Below are positions 35,955 to 44,790 of a DNA stretch of 64,000 bases, in pieces (the first letter of the stretch is position 1; each line of letters begins with the position of its first letter). The notes beneath the pieces are model-generated. The model saw only the letters and a list, made by a program, of their open reading frames with translations. It did no database searches and was not told the DNA's origin. Source of the DNA: Oscillospiraceae bacterium (GTDB lineage Bacteria; Bacillota; Clostridia; Oscillospirales; Oscillospiraceae); assembly GCA_009777235.1 (NCBI GenBank), contig WRMH01000006.1, forward strand, positions 1 to 64,000, in the 5' to 3' direction. The position numbers were made by a program, and so were the translations under genes.

Positions 35955-36062
35955 ATAAAAAGGCGTCGCACCGTCTCGCCAGCGAGACAGTGTAACGGTT
36001 AGCCTTAGACGACGAAACGATTGTAACCGCTCATCTATCTAGGACGTGGCGGTTACTTTCGT
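35955..36062 (+). ncRNA. Predicted type I antitoxin RNA
   Basis: About 108 bases from the predicted start to a terminator whose stem GTAACCGC/GCGGTTAC (36023-36030 and 36049-36056) is followed by TTTCGTTTG. The RNA would be complementary to the 3' end and downstream part of the toxin mRNA, as RatA is to TxpA in Bacillus subtilis. No ORF. Boundaries are inferred from promoter and terminator only. Confidence 0.65.
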
Positions 36063-36139
36063 TTGTCTATGTATTCTCTGAGCTTTATCATTAACGCCGC
36101 AAATGCGATAATCAATGTTATTGCTTCAAATAGTGTCAT
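36053..36139 (-). CDS. Small hydrophobic type I toxin (holin-like toxin family)
   Basis: A 28-residue peptide: short start MTLFEA, one hydrophobic helix (about residues 7-18) and a charged tail KLREYIDKRK. This matches the pattern of TxpA/BsrG and putative holin-like toxins of Firmicutes. A very strong GGGGGTGG site lies before ATG 36139. A consensus promoter sits upstream, and an opposing promoter drives an antisense RNA over its 3' end. The peptide would insert in the membrane when the antitoxin RNA is lost. Too short for normal gene calling; the call rests on sequence pattern plus locus layout. Confidence 0.8.
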   Translation of the reverse strand: MTLFEAITLIIAFAALMIKLREYIDKRK

Positions 36140-36194
36140 AGAACCACCCCCTTTCGGGGTGGCTAACCGCTACCGCTATGGCAACGCCAGTTTA

Positions 36195-36223
36195 ATTATA
36201 TTTCGGATTAACCAAACTGTCAA
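36195..36223 (-). promoter_or_regulatory. Promoter of the toxin mRNA
   Basis: On the minus strand TTGACA (36223-36218), exact 17-bp spacer, TATAAT (36200-36195); a full consensus sigma-A site about 55 bases before the toxin start. Confidence 0.88.
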
Positions 36224-36240
36224 GGGTTTGTTGGGGCAAA

Positions 36241-36283
36241 GCGTTTGAGGAATTGTTTCATAATTAAACAGTTCCTCAAACGC
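36241..36283. terminator. Long hairpin between the MFS gene and the toxin locus
   Basis: GCGTTTGAGGAA and TTCCTCAAACGC pair, extended inward by TGTTT/AAACA past one mismatch, with a 7-base AT loop. A terminator or insulator for the MFS transcript on the minus strand is likely, though it lacks a clean T run. Confidence 0.55.
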
Positions 36284-36374
36284 TTGCAAATGCTGCGTTT
36301 CGCTCAGAAAAAAGCGAGTATTATGTCAACCATGTGGGCAAAACACCGCTTAAAATAACGCTTACGCCTACCTC

Positions 36375-37616
36375 TTACCCTACCACTTTGTTTAGCTTTT
36401 CGGTGAGTACCAGAAGCAGTACGGCAAAAATGAAAATAACCACGGGAAGCAGCGCTATGCCAAGATTTTCGGCAATAATGCCAAAGAGCGGCGCCATAAA
36501 TGTAGAACCCGTATATGCGCTCGCCATTTGAATCCCGATTATCGCCTGCGAATTTTTTTTGCCGAAATTGGACGGCGTGGCGTGTATGATTGACGGGAAA
36601 ATCGGAGCGCAGCCAAGTCCGATGACGACAAGCCCGACAAGGCACATTATCTCGGTACGCACCGGCAGCCACAGGCTGAAAATCCCCGCAAGAACAATGC
36701 CTATCCCGATGCGTATCATATTCCTGTCTCCGATTTTGTCAGAAATAATCCCGCTAAGAAACCTTCCGCCCGTAATTCCGATAAAGAAAAATGAAGCAAA
36801 ACGCGCCGCCGTTTCTTCGTTTACGCCTTTGTGTTCAAAGAGAAAGCTGCTCGCCCAGTGCATTGTCGTGCTTTCCATCGCGCAATAACACAAAAACGCG
36901 ATTAGCACGAACACAACGCCTCTTATTTTAAATACGCTCCGCAGCGTTATGGGGGCAGGGGCGGCGGTGTTGTCAGTGGTGGTGGCGGGGGCGGAGGCAG
37001 CGGCAGTGGGGGCAGCGTCGGTGGATGCGGCGGGGGCGGGGGCGTCGGTGGGCGCGGCGGCAGCGTTTTTCTTATCTTTCCAGATGAACATACTGCAAAT
37101 CAAAAGGCATGAGAGCCCTATGTATATGTATGATACACTGCGGTATCCCATGCTCCAGTCGGAGTTTTGCGCAAGAAAATGACCCATTATCAGCGGGCTG
37201 ATACCGGCGCCCACGCCCCAGAAGCAGTGCATCCAGTTCATGGCGCGTGACTTATAGTGCAAAGCGACATAATTATTTAGCGCGGCGTCTATCGAGCCGC
37301 CGCCAAACCCGAGCGGCACGGCAAAAGCTATGAGCATCGGATATGAGGTCGAAACAGAAAAGCCGTATAACGCCGCGGCAGACAATATGACGCCGCCTGT
37401 CGTCACTCGCGATGCGCCGAATTTTTTTGTGAGCCTGTCGGACATAAGCGCGGCGATAATCGTACACGCCGACCCTGTCATTGTTATAAATCCGAGATAT
37501 GACAGGTCAACATTCATATACTCGCGTATTACGACCCATCCCGATCCATGCAGTGAATCGGGCAAGCCAAGTCCGATAAATGTCAAAAAGATTATAATCA
37601 ATAGAGCCGTCGCCAT
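36375..37616 (-). CDS. Major facilitator superfamily transporter
   Basis: A 413-residue 12-helix MFS permease. The first half has MSDRLTKKFGASRVTTGGV, the loop 2-3 motif of the family; the second has SGIISDKIGDRNMIRIGIG at the matching place. The central cytosolic loop (about residues 183-220) is unusually Ala/Pro/Thr-rich, encoded by a low-complexity GC tract at 36950-37070. FPSIIHATPSNFGKKNSQAI resembles the sugar/fucose-type branch. GGAG precedes ATG 37616. Substrate unknown; it diverges from dxr. Confidence 0.88.
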   Translation of the reverse strand: MATALLIIIFLTFIGLGLPDSLHGSGWVVIREYMNVDLSYLGFITMTGSACTIIAALMSDRLTKKFGASRVTTGGVILSAAALYGFSVSTSYPMLIAFAVPLGFGGGSIDAALNNYVALHYKSRAMNWMHCFWGVGAGISPLIMGHFLAQNSDWSMGYRSVSYIYIGLSCLLICSMFIWKDKKNAAAAPTDAPAPAASTDAAPTAAASAPATTTDNTAAPAPITLRSVFKIRGVVFVLIAFLCYCAMESTTMHWASSFLFEHKGVNEETAARFASFFFIGITGGRFLSGIISDKIGDRNMIRIGIGIVLAGIFSLWLPVRTEIMCLVGLVVIGLGCAPIFPSIIHATPSNFGKKNSQAIIGIQMASAYTGSTFMAPLFGIIAENLGIALLPVVIFIFAVLLLVLTEKLNKVVG

Positions 37617-37719
37617 AATGGTCTCCGATACTTTTCTTATTTTTGTCTACGATGGCTATTGTAACATTTATATCCGCACTACTCAACATGAATATATGGC
37701 AATTTTCCATGTAAAATGC

Positions 37720-37725
37720 TATAAT
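37720..37725 (+). promoter_or_regulatory. Extended -10 promoter abutting dxr
   Basis: TGCTATAAT ends seven bases before the dxr ATG, so transcription should begin at or next to the start codon. The -35 is weak. Confidence 0.65.
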
Positions 37726-37732
37726 ACAATAC

Positions 37733-38806
37733 ATGAAAACACTTACGGTTTTAGGTTCAACAGGGTCAATAGGCCGCCAAACGCTTGAGGTGGCTCGCCA
37801 TCTCGGTATTCGAGTCGTCGGGCTGACGGCATATAATAACCGCAAGCTGCTCGACGAGCAGGCCCGCGAGTTTGGCGTCCGGCCGGATATGACAGCCCTC
37901 GGCAGCGAGCCGGACGGCGAAGAAGCTATCTGCCGAGTTGCCGCAAAAAGCGGCGCCGATATAATAGTCACTGCCATAGCGGGCGAGGCCGGTCTTCGGC
38001 CCACTCTTGCTGCCCTTAGCACCGGCAAGCGCGTCGCGCTGGCAAATAAAGAGCCTCTCGTTTGCGCCGGAGATATTGTCATGCAAACCGCGCGAAAGCA
38101 CAATGCACAGATTATCCCCGTAGATTCTGAGCACAGCGCGATTTTTCAGTGCCTGGCCGAAAGACGCCAATATGCAGAAAGTTCCGCCACCTCGTCCTCC
38201 GGCGCGATAAAAAAGATAACGCTCACCGCGTCCGGCGGCCCGTTTCGCGGATTTACCCGTGACAAATTATCTCACGTAACGCCAGAAGATGCCCTGCGTC
38301 ACCCCAACTGGAACATGGGTCAAAAAATAACCGTTGATTCCGCTACAATGATGAACAAGGGGCTTGAGCTTATCGAAGCCACTTATCTTTTTGGCGTGAC
38401 GCCCGATCAGATCGAGGTCGTCATACATCCGCAGAGCATTATCCATTCTATGGTTGAGTTTGCCGACGGCAGCACGATAGCGCAGCTTTCAAACCCTGAT
38501 ATGCGTATGCCGATCCAATACGCCCTCACATATCCGGGCCGTCTGCCGGGCCTTGTAAAACCGCTAAATCTCATTGAGCTTGGCTCTTTGACCTTTGAAA
38601 AACCCGACCTTGACGCTTTTTCCTGCCTCGCCCTCGCGCAAAAAGCCGCGCGATATGACGCTGCGCACGGCTCTTGCGCTGCCTGCAAAGCCTTAAACCG
38701 CGCAAATGAAGAGGCGGTCGCTTTGTTTTTAAACGGCAGCATCGGATTTCTTGAAATAGCGGAGCATATCAAAAATGTTTTGAGCAATTTACAGCATTGG
38801 AAATAA
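37733..38806 (+). CDS. dxr: 1-deoxy-D-xylulose 5-phosphate reductoisomerase
   Basis: A 357-residue enzyme of the MEP isoprenoid pathway converting DXP to MEP with NADPH. It has the N-terminal nucleotide motif LGSTGSIGRQTLEV, NKEPLVCAG, the metal/substrate loop PVDSEHSAIFQCL, TASGGPFRG, and HPNWNMGQKITVDSATMMNKGLE (split for reading: HPNWNMG, then KITVDSATMMNKG). It lacks about 25-30 residues that most Dxr proteins carry at the C-terminus. The start at ATG 37733 is fixed by the conserved beginning, yet no ribosome binding site fits before it. First of four genes dxr-rseP-ispG-polC. Confidence 0.95.
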   Translation: MKTLTVLGSTGSIGRQTLEVARHLGIRVVGLTAYNNRKLLDEQAREFGVRPDMTALGSEPDGEEAICRVAAKSGADIIVTAIAGEAGLRPTLAALSTGKRVALANKEPLVCAGDIVMQTARKHNAQIIPVDSEHSAIFQCLAERRQYAESSATSSSGAIKKITLTASGGPFRGFTRDKLSHVTPEDALRHPNWNMGQKITVDSATMMNKGLELIEATYLFGVTPDQIEVVIHPQSIIHSMVEFADGSTIAQLSNPDMRMPIQYALTYPGRLPGLVKPLNLIELGSLTFEKPDLDAFSCLALAQKAARYDAAHGSCAACKALNRANEEAVALFLNGSIGFLEIAEHIKNVLSNLQHWK

Positions 38807-38826
38807 AGAATAAAGGATAAGTCAGT

Positions 38827-39984
38827 ATGTATATAATTCTCGCAATAATCGCGTTTGGAGTCATAATCGCCGTCCATGAGCTTGGTCACTTTTTCGCGTC
38901 AAAAGCACTCGGCGTCAGGGTCAACGAATTTGCTATCGGCATGGGTCCGAAAATCCTGTCACGGCAAGGCAAGGAGACCTTATACAGCTTGAGGCTCTTT
39001 CCTTTTGGCGGTTTTTGCAGCCTTGAGGGTGAAAACGGCAACCCGGAGGGAAATGATACGGACGACGGCGAACGCACCGTCGGCACTCGGCGCCCCGACG
39101 CTCGCGCAGCGGGGAACACCTCATACCGAGGTGCGCCCGCCGCCGCCCTCGACTCTACTATCGCCGATGACTCTCGTTCATTTTTCGCGCAAAAACGCTA
39201 TCGCCGAATCATCATACTCGCGTCCGGCAGCGCGGCAAACTTTGTTTTAGCGTTTATTATAATAATGCTGTTGTCCTTTGGCTCTGAGAGCTATTACAGC
39301 ACGCCCGTCATAATCCGGGACAATTTGCCCGAGCAGGGCGCGGCCGAGCTGATAGGCGGCGACAAAATCATCGCGATAAACGGCGAGCGTCTTTATTATT
39401 ACAACGATTTTGCCCTGTTTATGAATCTCAACGCAAACAAACCCATCACCTTTACAATTGAACGTGACGGAAATTCCTTTGAATACCAACGCCGCACATA
39501 TATGGTGGACGGCTATGAGACCGGCAGATACAGCTTCACATCATACGAAATCAAGCCGACATTTACGGAAAATCTCAAATACTCCATCTACCAGACCTTT
39601 AACTTCATGCGGCTGATACGCGTCAGCCTTGCCATGATGTTTCGCGGAGAAGCGTCGGTCTCTGATATGGCAGGGCCGATCGGCATTGTTGACGCAATGA
39701 ACACTGTCGGCCAAGAGTCTGAAAACATCTATGACGCAATACGCAATATCGTGTTCTTTACCGCTTTTATCGGCATAAATATCGCGGTTATCAATATGCT
39801 GCCGATACCGGCAATGGACGGCGGCAGGATTTTATTCATCGGCCTGACATGGTTTATAGAGAAGGTTTTTCGCAAAAAACTTGATCCAAAATATGAAAAT
39901 TACATAAACACCACCGCTTTTATCTTGCTCATTATTTTCATGGTGTTTATAATGTACAACGACGTTATGAGGCTGATAGCCTGA
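38827..39984 (+). CDS. rseP: Site-2 RIP metalloprotease RseP/RasP
   Basis: A 385-residue membrane zinc protease. HExxH site is AVHELGHFF (His-Glu about residue 19), followed by a PDZ domain (about 150-215, with GGDKIIAINGERL) and the third zinc ligand region PIPAMDGGRILF near residue 325, followed by C-terminal membrane helices. It would cut transmembrane segments of anti-sigma factors and signal peptide remnants. Residues about 86-106 are an insertion encoded by the palindromic element also found in the MBOAT gene. The position between dxr and ispG is common in Firmicutes. Confidence 0.95.
   Translation: MYIILAIIAFGVIIAVHELGHFFASKALGVRVNEFAIGMGPKILSRQGKETLYSLRLFPFGGFCSLEGENGNPEGNDTDDGERTVGTRRPDARAAGNTSYRGAPAAALDSTIADDSRSFFAQKRYRRIIILASGSAANFVLAFIIIMLLSFGSESYYSTPVIIRDNLPEQGAAELIGGDKIIAINGERLYYYNDFALFMNLNANKPITFTIERDGNSFEYQRRTYMVDGYETGRYSFTSYEIKPTFTENLKYSIYQTFNFMRLIRVSLAMMFRGEASVSDMAGPIGIVDAMNTVGQESENIYDAIRNIVFFTAFIGINIAVINMLPIPAMDGGRILFIGLTWFIEKVFRKKLDPKYENYINTTAFILLIIFMVFIMYNDVMRLIA
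39081..39142 (+). repeat. Palindromic element inserted in frame (rseP gene)
   Basis: CGGCACTCGG at the left and ACACCTCATACCGAGGTG then CGCCCGCCG at the right match the MBOAT copy. The inner part has extra bases CGCCCCGACGCTCGCG. Reads GTRR and TSYRGAPA in the same frame as in MBOAT. Confidence 0.85.
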
Positions 39985-40029
39985 CCTTTGTAAATCCGAC
40001 GGCCTAACGCCGTAATATGAGGTTTTTTT

Positions 40030-41103
40030 ATGATTTCTCGCGATAAAATTACAATCCAGTCAATGACCACGACCAAAACATCAGACGTACAGGCCACCGC
40101 CGCCCAAATCAAAAGCCTTGCGGCGATAGGCTGCGACATTATCCGCGTCGCGGTGCCGGACATGGCGTCGGCGGATGCCATTTATCACATAAAATCCGAA
40201 ATTGACATACCGCTCGTCGCCGACATTCACTTTGATTACCGCCTTGCCATACGATGCGTCTCATCAGGAGCCGATAAGATTCGCATAAATCCCGGAAACA
40301 TCGGCGGTGAAGATAACGTAAAAAAGGTTGCCGATGCCTGCCGCAAGCGGAATATCCCGATCCGTATCGGCGTAAACAGCGGCAGCCTGGAGCGGAGCAT
40401 ACTCGAAAAACACGGCGCGGTCACGGCAGAGGCTATGGCCGAGAGCGTGCTCGGTCATGCCGCTTTGCTCACAAAATATGACTTTGACGATATTTGGCTC
40501 TCCGCCAAAGCCTCAAGCGCCAAGCTCACGGTGCAGACATACCGGCTTTTGCGCGAGATGACAAAATATCCTCTCCATATAGGCGTTACCGGCGCCGGTA
40601 CCGAATATTCCGGCATAATCAAAAATGCCATCGGCATCGGCGCGCTCCTGCTTGACGGTATCGGCGACACTATTCGCGTCTCGCTGACGGCTCCGCCGGA
40701 ACGTGAGGTGATCGCCGCCAAAACAATACTCAAATCGCTCGGCCTTTATCCCGGTATTGATGTGATTTCGTGCCCCACCTGCGGCAGATGCGGCATTGAC
40801 GTAATGACGATAGCCGATGAAGTAGAAAGGCGATTGGAGTCAAATATGTCCCGGGCTTTGAAATCCAAACCCGCGGCGGATAAGAGCCATCTTTCCGATA
40901 GCCTTACAGTCGCGGTCATGGGCTGCTCTGTCAACGGGCCCGGAGAAGCGCGGCAGGCGGATTTTGGGATAGCTGGCTGCGCGGGGGTAACGCGCGGCGG
41001 CGCAAAAGAGGGCGAAGGAATCATTTTCGCGAGGGGCGAAATAATAAAAAAGACAAAAATGAGCAGTCTCATAGATGAATTGATGGAGATTATATACCTA
41101 TGA
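40030..41103 (+). CDS. ispG: 4-hydroxy-3-methylbut-2-en-1-yl diphosphate synthase
   Basis: A 357-residue [4Fe-4S] enzyme of the MEP pathway, converting MEcPP to HMBPP. The N-terminal TIM barrel includes VPLVADIHFDYRLAI-type sequence (IPLVADIHFDYRLAI) and KIRINPGNIG. Cluster cysteines are in SCPTCGRCGIDV (two or three Cys) and VMGCSVNGPGEA. It ends in a typical KTKMSSLIDELMEI. Its last four bases overlap the polC start (ATGA). Together with dxr it shows isoprenoids are made by the non-mevalonate route. Confidence 0.95.
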   Translation: MISRDKITIQSMTTTKTSDVQATAAQIKSLAAIGCDIIRVAVPDMASADAIYHIKSEIDIPLVADIHFDYRLAIRCVSSGADKIRINPGNIGGEDNVKKVADACRKRNIPIRIGVNSGSLERSILEKHGAVTAEAMAESVLGHAALLTKYDFDDIWLSAKASSAKLTVQTYRLLREMTKYPLHIGVTGAGTEYSGIIKNAIGIGALLLDGIGDTIRVSLTAPPEREVIAAKTILKSLGLYPGIDVISCPTCGRCGIDVMTIADEVERRLESNMSRALKSKPAADKSHLSDSLTVAVMGCSVNGPGEARQADFGIAGCAGVTRGGAKEGEGIIFARGEIIKKTKMSSLIDELMEIIYL

Positions 41104-44100
41104 CGCCGGTTTTACTGTATGAAATATTTCCGTTTTTGCAAGGCGCGGCAAAACTCACCTGCGATTTTTCAAAGGTTTTTGTTGTCCGCGCCTCCATAAA
41201 CAACGCAAAAACGCAAATGGACATTTATCTCACCGTGCCCTCTCCCATACCCCCATTTGAGATAGATGCAATGGAAAAGCTCATCGCGAAGGAATACGGC
41301 ATAGAAACGGTAAACATATCCGCCGCAGCCTCCGCCGACCCCTCAGGCGGTGGCGAACGAGGCGGCGGGCACAGCTCACCGGTAGGTGATTCCCGCCCTG
41401 CAAGTGCCGGCGCTGTGACTGCCACCGTCGGCGTCAAAGACACAGGCAGCGCGAAAAAAAACTTAAAGACGGGCAAAGCCATAATGGGGCGTATTGTCAA
41501 AACCGCTCCCATGCCAATGAGCCAAATCACCATAGACGACGGCAAGGTCACTGTCCGCGGTATTGTTTGCGCAAACCGCTGTAGGCTTATAGAAAAAAAT
41601 AATTCATGGCTTTTAAGTTTTGACATCACAGACCAAACCGGCACGTTGACCGTGTATAAATTCATACCGGACGAGAAGGCTGAGAAAATAGCAAATGCCA
41701 TACAAATAGGTATGTATCTCACTGTTTCGGGCGTTTTGTTCATCAGCAATTATGACGGGGAGCTGACTTTAAATCCCCATAATATTTTTGAAAGCGAGCG
41801 CGCCCTGCGCATGGACACCGCCGACGCCGACAAAACGCGGGTCGAGCTGCATTTGCATACGAAAATGTCCGCAAAGGACGGCCTTATTGACGTGTCCGAG
41901 CTTATCGGGCGTGCCGTGGCTTGGGGGCATCCAGCCATAGCCATCACCGACCACGGCGTTGTACATTCTTTTCCCGAAGTGGAAAAAGCAGCGGGCAAGT
42001 ATAAAGGTAAAATAAAGATTATTTACGGCATGGAGGGGTACTTGCTCTCCGATATGCCCGAGCCGTTAAAGAAGCGGCGCAATAATCACGTAATTTTGCT
42101 CGCGCAAAACAAAGCGGGGCTCAAAAACCTGTATAAACTCGTTACACACAGCCATCTGCACGGTTTTAGCAAACGCCCTATAATTAAAAAAAGCGAGCTG
42201 TCACAGCACCGGGAGGGGTTGATAATCGGCGCGGCATGTGAGCGCGGCGAGCTTTTTGAAGCCGTCACCCGCAATAAAAGCGACGCCGAGCTGCGCGAGA
42301 TAGCGGCGTTTTACGATTATCTTGAGATTCAGCCGCTTTGCAACAATATGTTTATGCTGTTTAGCGAAAAACCCATTGCCAAGAGCGTAGAGGATTTGCA
42401 AAATTTCAACCGCAAGGTCATAGAAATCGGAAACTCGCTGAATATTCCGACGGTTGCCACATGCGACGCGCATTTTCTCGACCCGGAAGATGAAATTTAC
42501 CGTAAAATCATCCTCACAGCAAACGGCTACAAAAACGCAAATGACGACCTTGCTTTGTTTTACCGCACCACGGATGAAATGCTCCGCGAGTTTAGCTATC
42601 TCGGAGCTGACGAGGCGTTCAAGGCCGTGGTCACAAACACGAGGAAAATCGCCGAAATGTGCGAAGAAATAAGTCCGCTGCCGCAAAAGCACAAACTCTT
42701 TTCACCGCAGCTTGAGGGTAGCGCGATAGAGCTTGAAAAACTCATAATAGATGGAATTGCTGCGCATTATGGCGATGATCCTCCGCAAATAGTCACACAG
42801 CGCGCCGAATATGAGCTGTGCGACATACTAAAGCTAAATTATGACGTGATTTATATGGCTGCGCAAAAGCTCGTCGCTTATTTAAAAACTAAGCGCAACC
42901 GAGTTGGCTCACGCGGCAGCGTCGGGTCGTCTTTTGTCGCGTACCTTGCTGGAATCACCGAGGTAAACCCTCTCCCGGCACACTATAGATGCCCCAATTG
43001 TAAGCTGTCTTTGTTTTATGACGGCAGCGGCGCTCATCATGTCGCCTCAGATCAAACAATCAGCTATTATGCCTGCGGGGCGGATATGCCCGACAAGGCT
43101 TGCACCCATTGCGGCACAATGCTTATTAAGGACGGGTTCAACATACCCTTTGAGACGTTCTTAGGATTTGGCGGGGAAAAAGTCCCCGACATTGACCTGA
43201 ATGTTTCAAATCAAAGCGCGGCGCATAAGTTCGTTTATGATATGTTTGGCTCTGACCGTGTTTACCGGGCGGGCACTATCGGCACTATCGCGGAAAAAAA
43301 CGCCTACAGATATGTAAAGGGCTATCTTGAAGCGACCCGCAAAAGCACCACAAAAGCCGATGAATATCGTTTGGCGGCGGGCTGTACCGGCGTCAAAATG
43401 ACTACCGGGCAGCACCCGGGCGGGCTTATTGTCATTCCGCAAGGCATGGATGTCACCGATTTTTCTCCCGCGCAGCATCCTGCCGATGACAGCAGCGACG
43501 GTATCATAACTTTGCATTTTGAGTATAAATACCTTGAGGACAACCTGATAAAGCTCGATATATTGGGGCATGACAATCCGGGAATGCTCAGTATGCTTGA
43601 GGAAATGACGGGCATAAACGCAGATGAAATCGGGCTTGACGATGCCGGCACAATGTCAATTTTTTCTTCGACAAAGAGTCTTGGGATCGATGATGACGAC
43701 ATAATTATCGGTAAAAACGGCGCGATCGGAATACCCGAGTTTGGCACGCCTTTTGTGCGGCAAATGCTTTGCGACACCAATCCAAAAGACTTTGATACGC
43801 TCGTTCGCATATCCGGTTATTCTCACGGCGAAAAAGTATGGCTCGATAATGCAAAGAGCCTTATTGATACAAAAAAAGCCACAGTCGCCGAAACCATCAG
43901 CAGCCGCGACGACATTATGCTCTATCTCATATCAAAGGGCATGGCTGAAAAGGATGCTTTTGTGGTTTCCGAAAGCGTGCGTAAGGGTAAGGGGCTTCCG
44001 GGCGGCGTCGAAGCCGATCTTTTGAAGCGAAAAATCCCGCCGTGGTATATAGATTCGTGCAATAAAATCAAGTATCTTTTTCCAAAGGCTCACGCCGTCG

Positions 44101-44642
44101 CCTACGTCATCATGGCGTTTCGTATCGCTTGGTTTAAGGTCAACCGCCCTCTCGAATATTACAGCGCGTTTTTTTACCGCCGCAGCCAAAGCGGACATTT
44201 CGACGCGCACATGATGACGGGCGGCATTGACTCGGTGAGGATCAAAATCCACGAGATAAAAAGCCAAGCGGAGCGCACCAAGCGCGATGATGAAATACTC
44301 GTGACATTGGAATCGGTATATGAGTTTTATTTGCGCGGCTTTGGTTTTGCCCAAATAGATTTGTACAAAAGCGACGCCGAGCGATTTTTACTGTGCAAAG
44401 TGTGTGATGATTCGGACACCGAAAATGCCCCAACCCTTTTACGCCCGCCGTTTATAGCCATAAACGGGCTGGGGACAGCCGCCGCCGGAGAACTTGTAAA
44501 ACAGCGCGAAAATCACGAGTTTATCTCGATTGACGACATTTCGGCGGCATGTTCGGCGGTAAATAAGAATCACCTTGTCGAACTTAAAGCTCTCGGCGCG
44601 TTCGGCAACCTCCCCGACACCAGTCAAATGAGTCTTTTTTAA
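41100..44642 (+). CDS. polC: PolC-type DNA polymerase III alpha subunit lacking the exonuclease domain
   Basis: An 1180-residue Gram-positive replicative polymerase; usual length is about 1430-1470. Domains: N-terminal region, OB fold (about 140-235), PHP (VELHLHTKMSAKDG, ITDHGVVH), zinc knuckle (CPNCKLS and CTHCGTM), the palm motif VPDIDLNVS (FLGFGGEKVPDIDLN), GTIGTIAEKNAY, TTGQHPGGLIV, KLDILGHDNPGML, and the C-terminal QMSLF. In other PolC proteins a DEDDh 3'-5' exonuclease of about 190 residues interrupts the PHP domain after the MEGYLL-like strand. Here that strand is followed after about 15 residues by HVILLAQNKAGLKNLYKLV, and no FDxETTG motif exists. Residues about 89-104 come from an inverted palindromic element. 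Confidence 0.95.
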   Translation: MTPVLLYEIFPFLQGAAKLTCDFSKVFVVRASINNAKTQMDIYLTVPSPIPPFEIDAMEKLIAKEYGIETVNISAAASADPSGGGERGGGHSSPVGDSRPASAGAVTATVGVKDTGSAKKNLKTGKAIMGRIVKTAPMPMSQITIDDGKVTVRGIVCANRCRLIEKNNSWLLSFDITDQTGTLTVYKFIPDEKAEKIANAIQIGMYLTVSGVLFISNYDGELTLNPHNIFESERALRMDTADADKTRVELHLHTKMSAKDGLIDVSELIGRAVAWGHPAIAITDHGVVHSFPEVEKAAGKYKGKIKIIYGMEGYLLSDMPEPLKKRRNNHVILLAQNKAGLKNLYKLVTHSHLHGFSKRPIIKKSELSQHREGLIIGAACERGELFEAVTRNKSDAELREIAAFYDYLEIQPLCNNMFMLFSEKPIAKSVEDLQNFNRKVIEIGNSLNIPTVATCDAHFLDPEDEIYRKIILTANGYKNANDDLALFYRTTDEMLREFSYLGADEAFKAVVTNTRKIAEMCEEISPLPQKHKLFSPQLEGSAIELEKLIIDGIAAHYGDDPPQIVTQRAEYELCDILKLNYDVIYMAAQKLVAYLKTKRNRVGSRGSVGSSFVAYLAGITEVNPLPAHYRCPNCKLSLFYDGSGAHHVASDQTISYYACGADMPDKACTHCGTMLIKDGFNIPFETFLGFGGEKVPDIDLNVSNQSAAHKFVYDMFGSDRVYRAGTIGTIAEKNAYRYVKGYLEATRKSTTKADEYRLAAGCTGVKMTTGQHPGGLIVIPQGMDVTDFSPAQHPADDSSDGIITLHFEYKYLEDNLIKLDILGHDNPGMLSMLEEMTGINADEIGLDDAGTMSIFSSTKSLGIDDDDIIIGKNGAIGIPEFGTPFVRQMLCDTNPKDFDTLVRISGYSHGEKVWLDNAKSLIDTKKATVAETISSRDDIMLYLISKGMAEKDAFVVSESVRKGKGLPGGVEADLLKRKIPPWYIDSCNKIKYLFPKAHAVAYVIMAFRIAWFKVNRPLEYYSAFFYRRSQSGHFDAHMMTGGIDSVRIKIHEIKSQAERTKRDDEILVTLESVYEFYLRGFGFAQIDLYKSDAERFLLCKVCDDSDTENAPTLLRPPFIAINGLGTAAAGELVKQRENHEFISIDDISAACSAVNKNHLVELKALGAFGNLPDTSQMSLF
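41363..41409 (-). repeat. Palindromic element inserted in frame (polC gene, inverted)
   Basis: Read on the minus strand: CGGCACTTGCAGGGCGGGAA, then TCACCTACCGGTGAG and GTGCCCGCCG, the same element as at 15051 and 39081 in opposite orientation. Encodes a Gly/Ser/Pro-rich linker in PolC. Confidence 0.82.
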
Positions 44643-44652
44643 ATTAAGCTGC

Positions 44653-44751
44653 GGTCGTAAAACTCATTCCGATAGCGGAGCATGGACGCGGAGCGTCCGA
44701 TCGTTTGCGCACGGATGACGCAACTCTTCGGGGAGGAATGGTTTTATGACC
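44653..44751. repeat. ~99-bp palindromic intergenic repeat, copy e (inverted)
   Basis: Same family in opposite orientation, starting 10 bases after the polC stop. The arms extend outward as TTAAGCTGCGG and CCGTAGCTTAA, again locus-specific but self-complementary. Confidence 0.9.
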
Positions 44752-44790
44752 GTAGCTTAAATACCCCCTAAAAAAGAAAGGAGGTTCGTA

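Noticed and set aside
36063..36248. Plus-strand 61-codon ORF over the toxin locus
   Set aside because: It is antisense to the toxin gene and crosses its promoter; the minus-strand peptide has the better start signal and family pattern.
44653..44751. Intrinsic terminator of polC
   Set aside because: The stem is strong but there is no T run after it, and the sequence is a copy of the dispersed palindrome; a terminator role is not shown.
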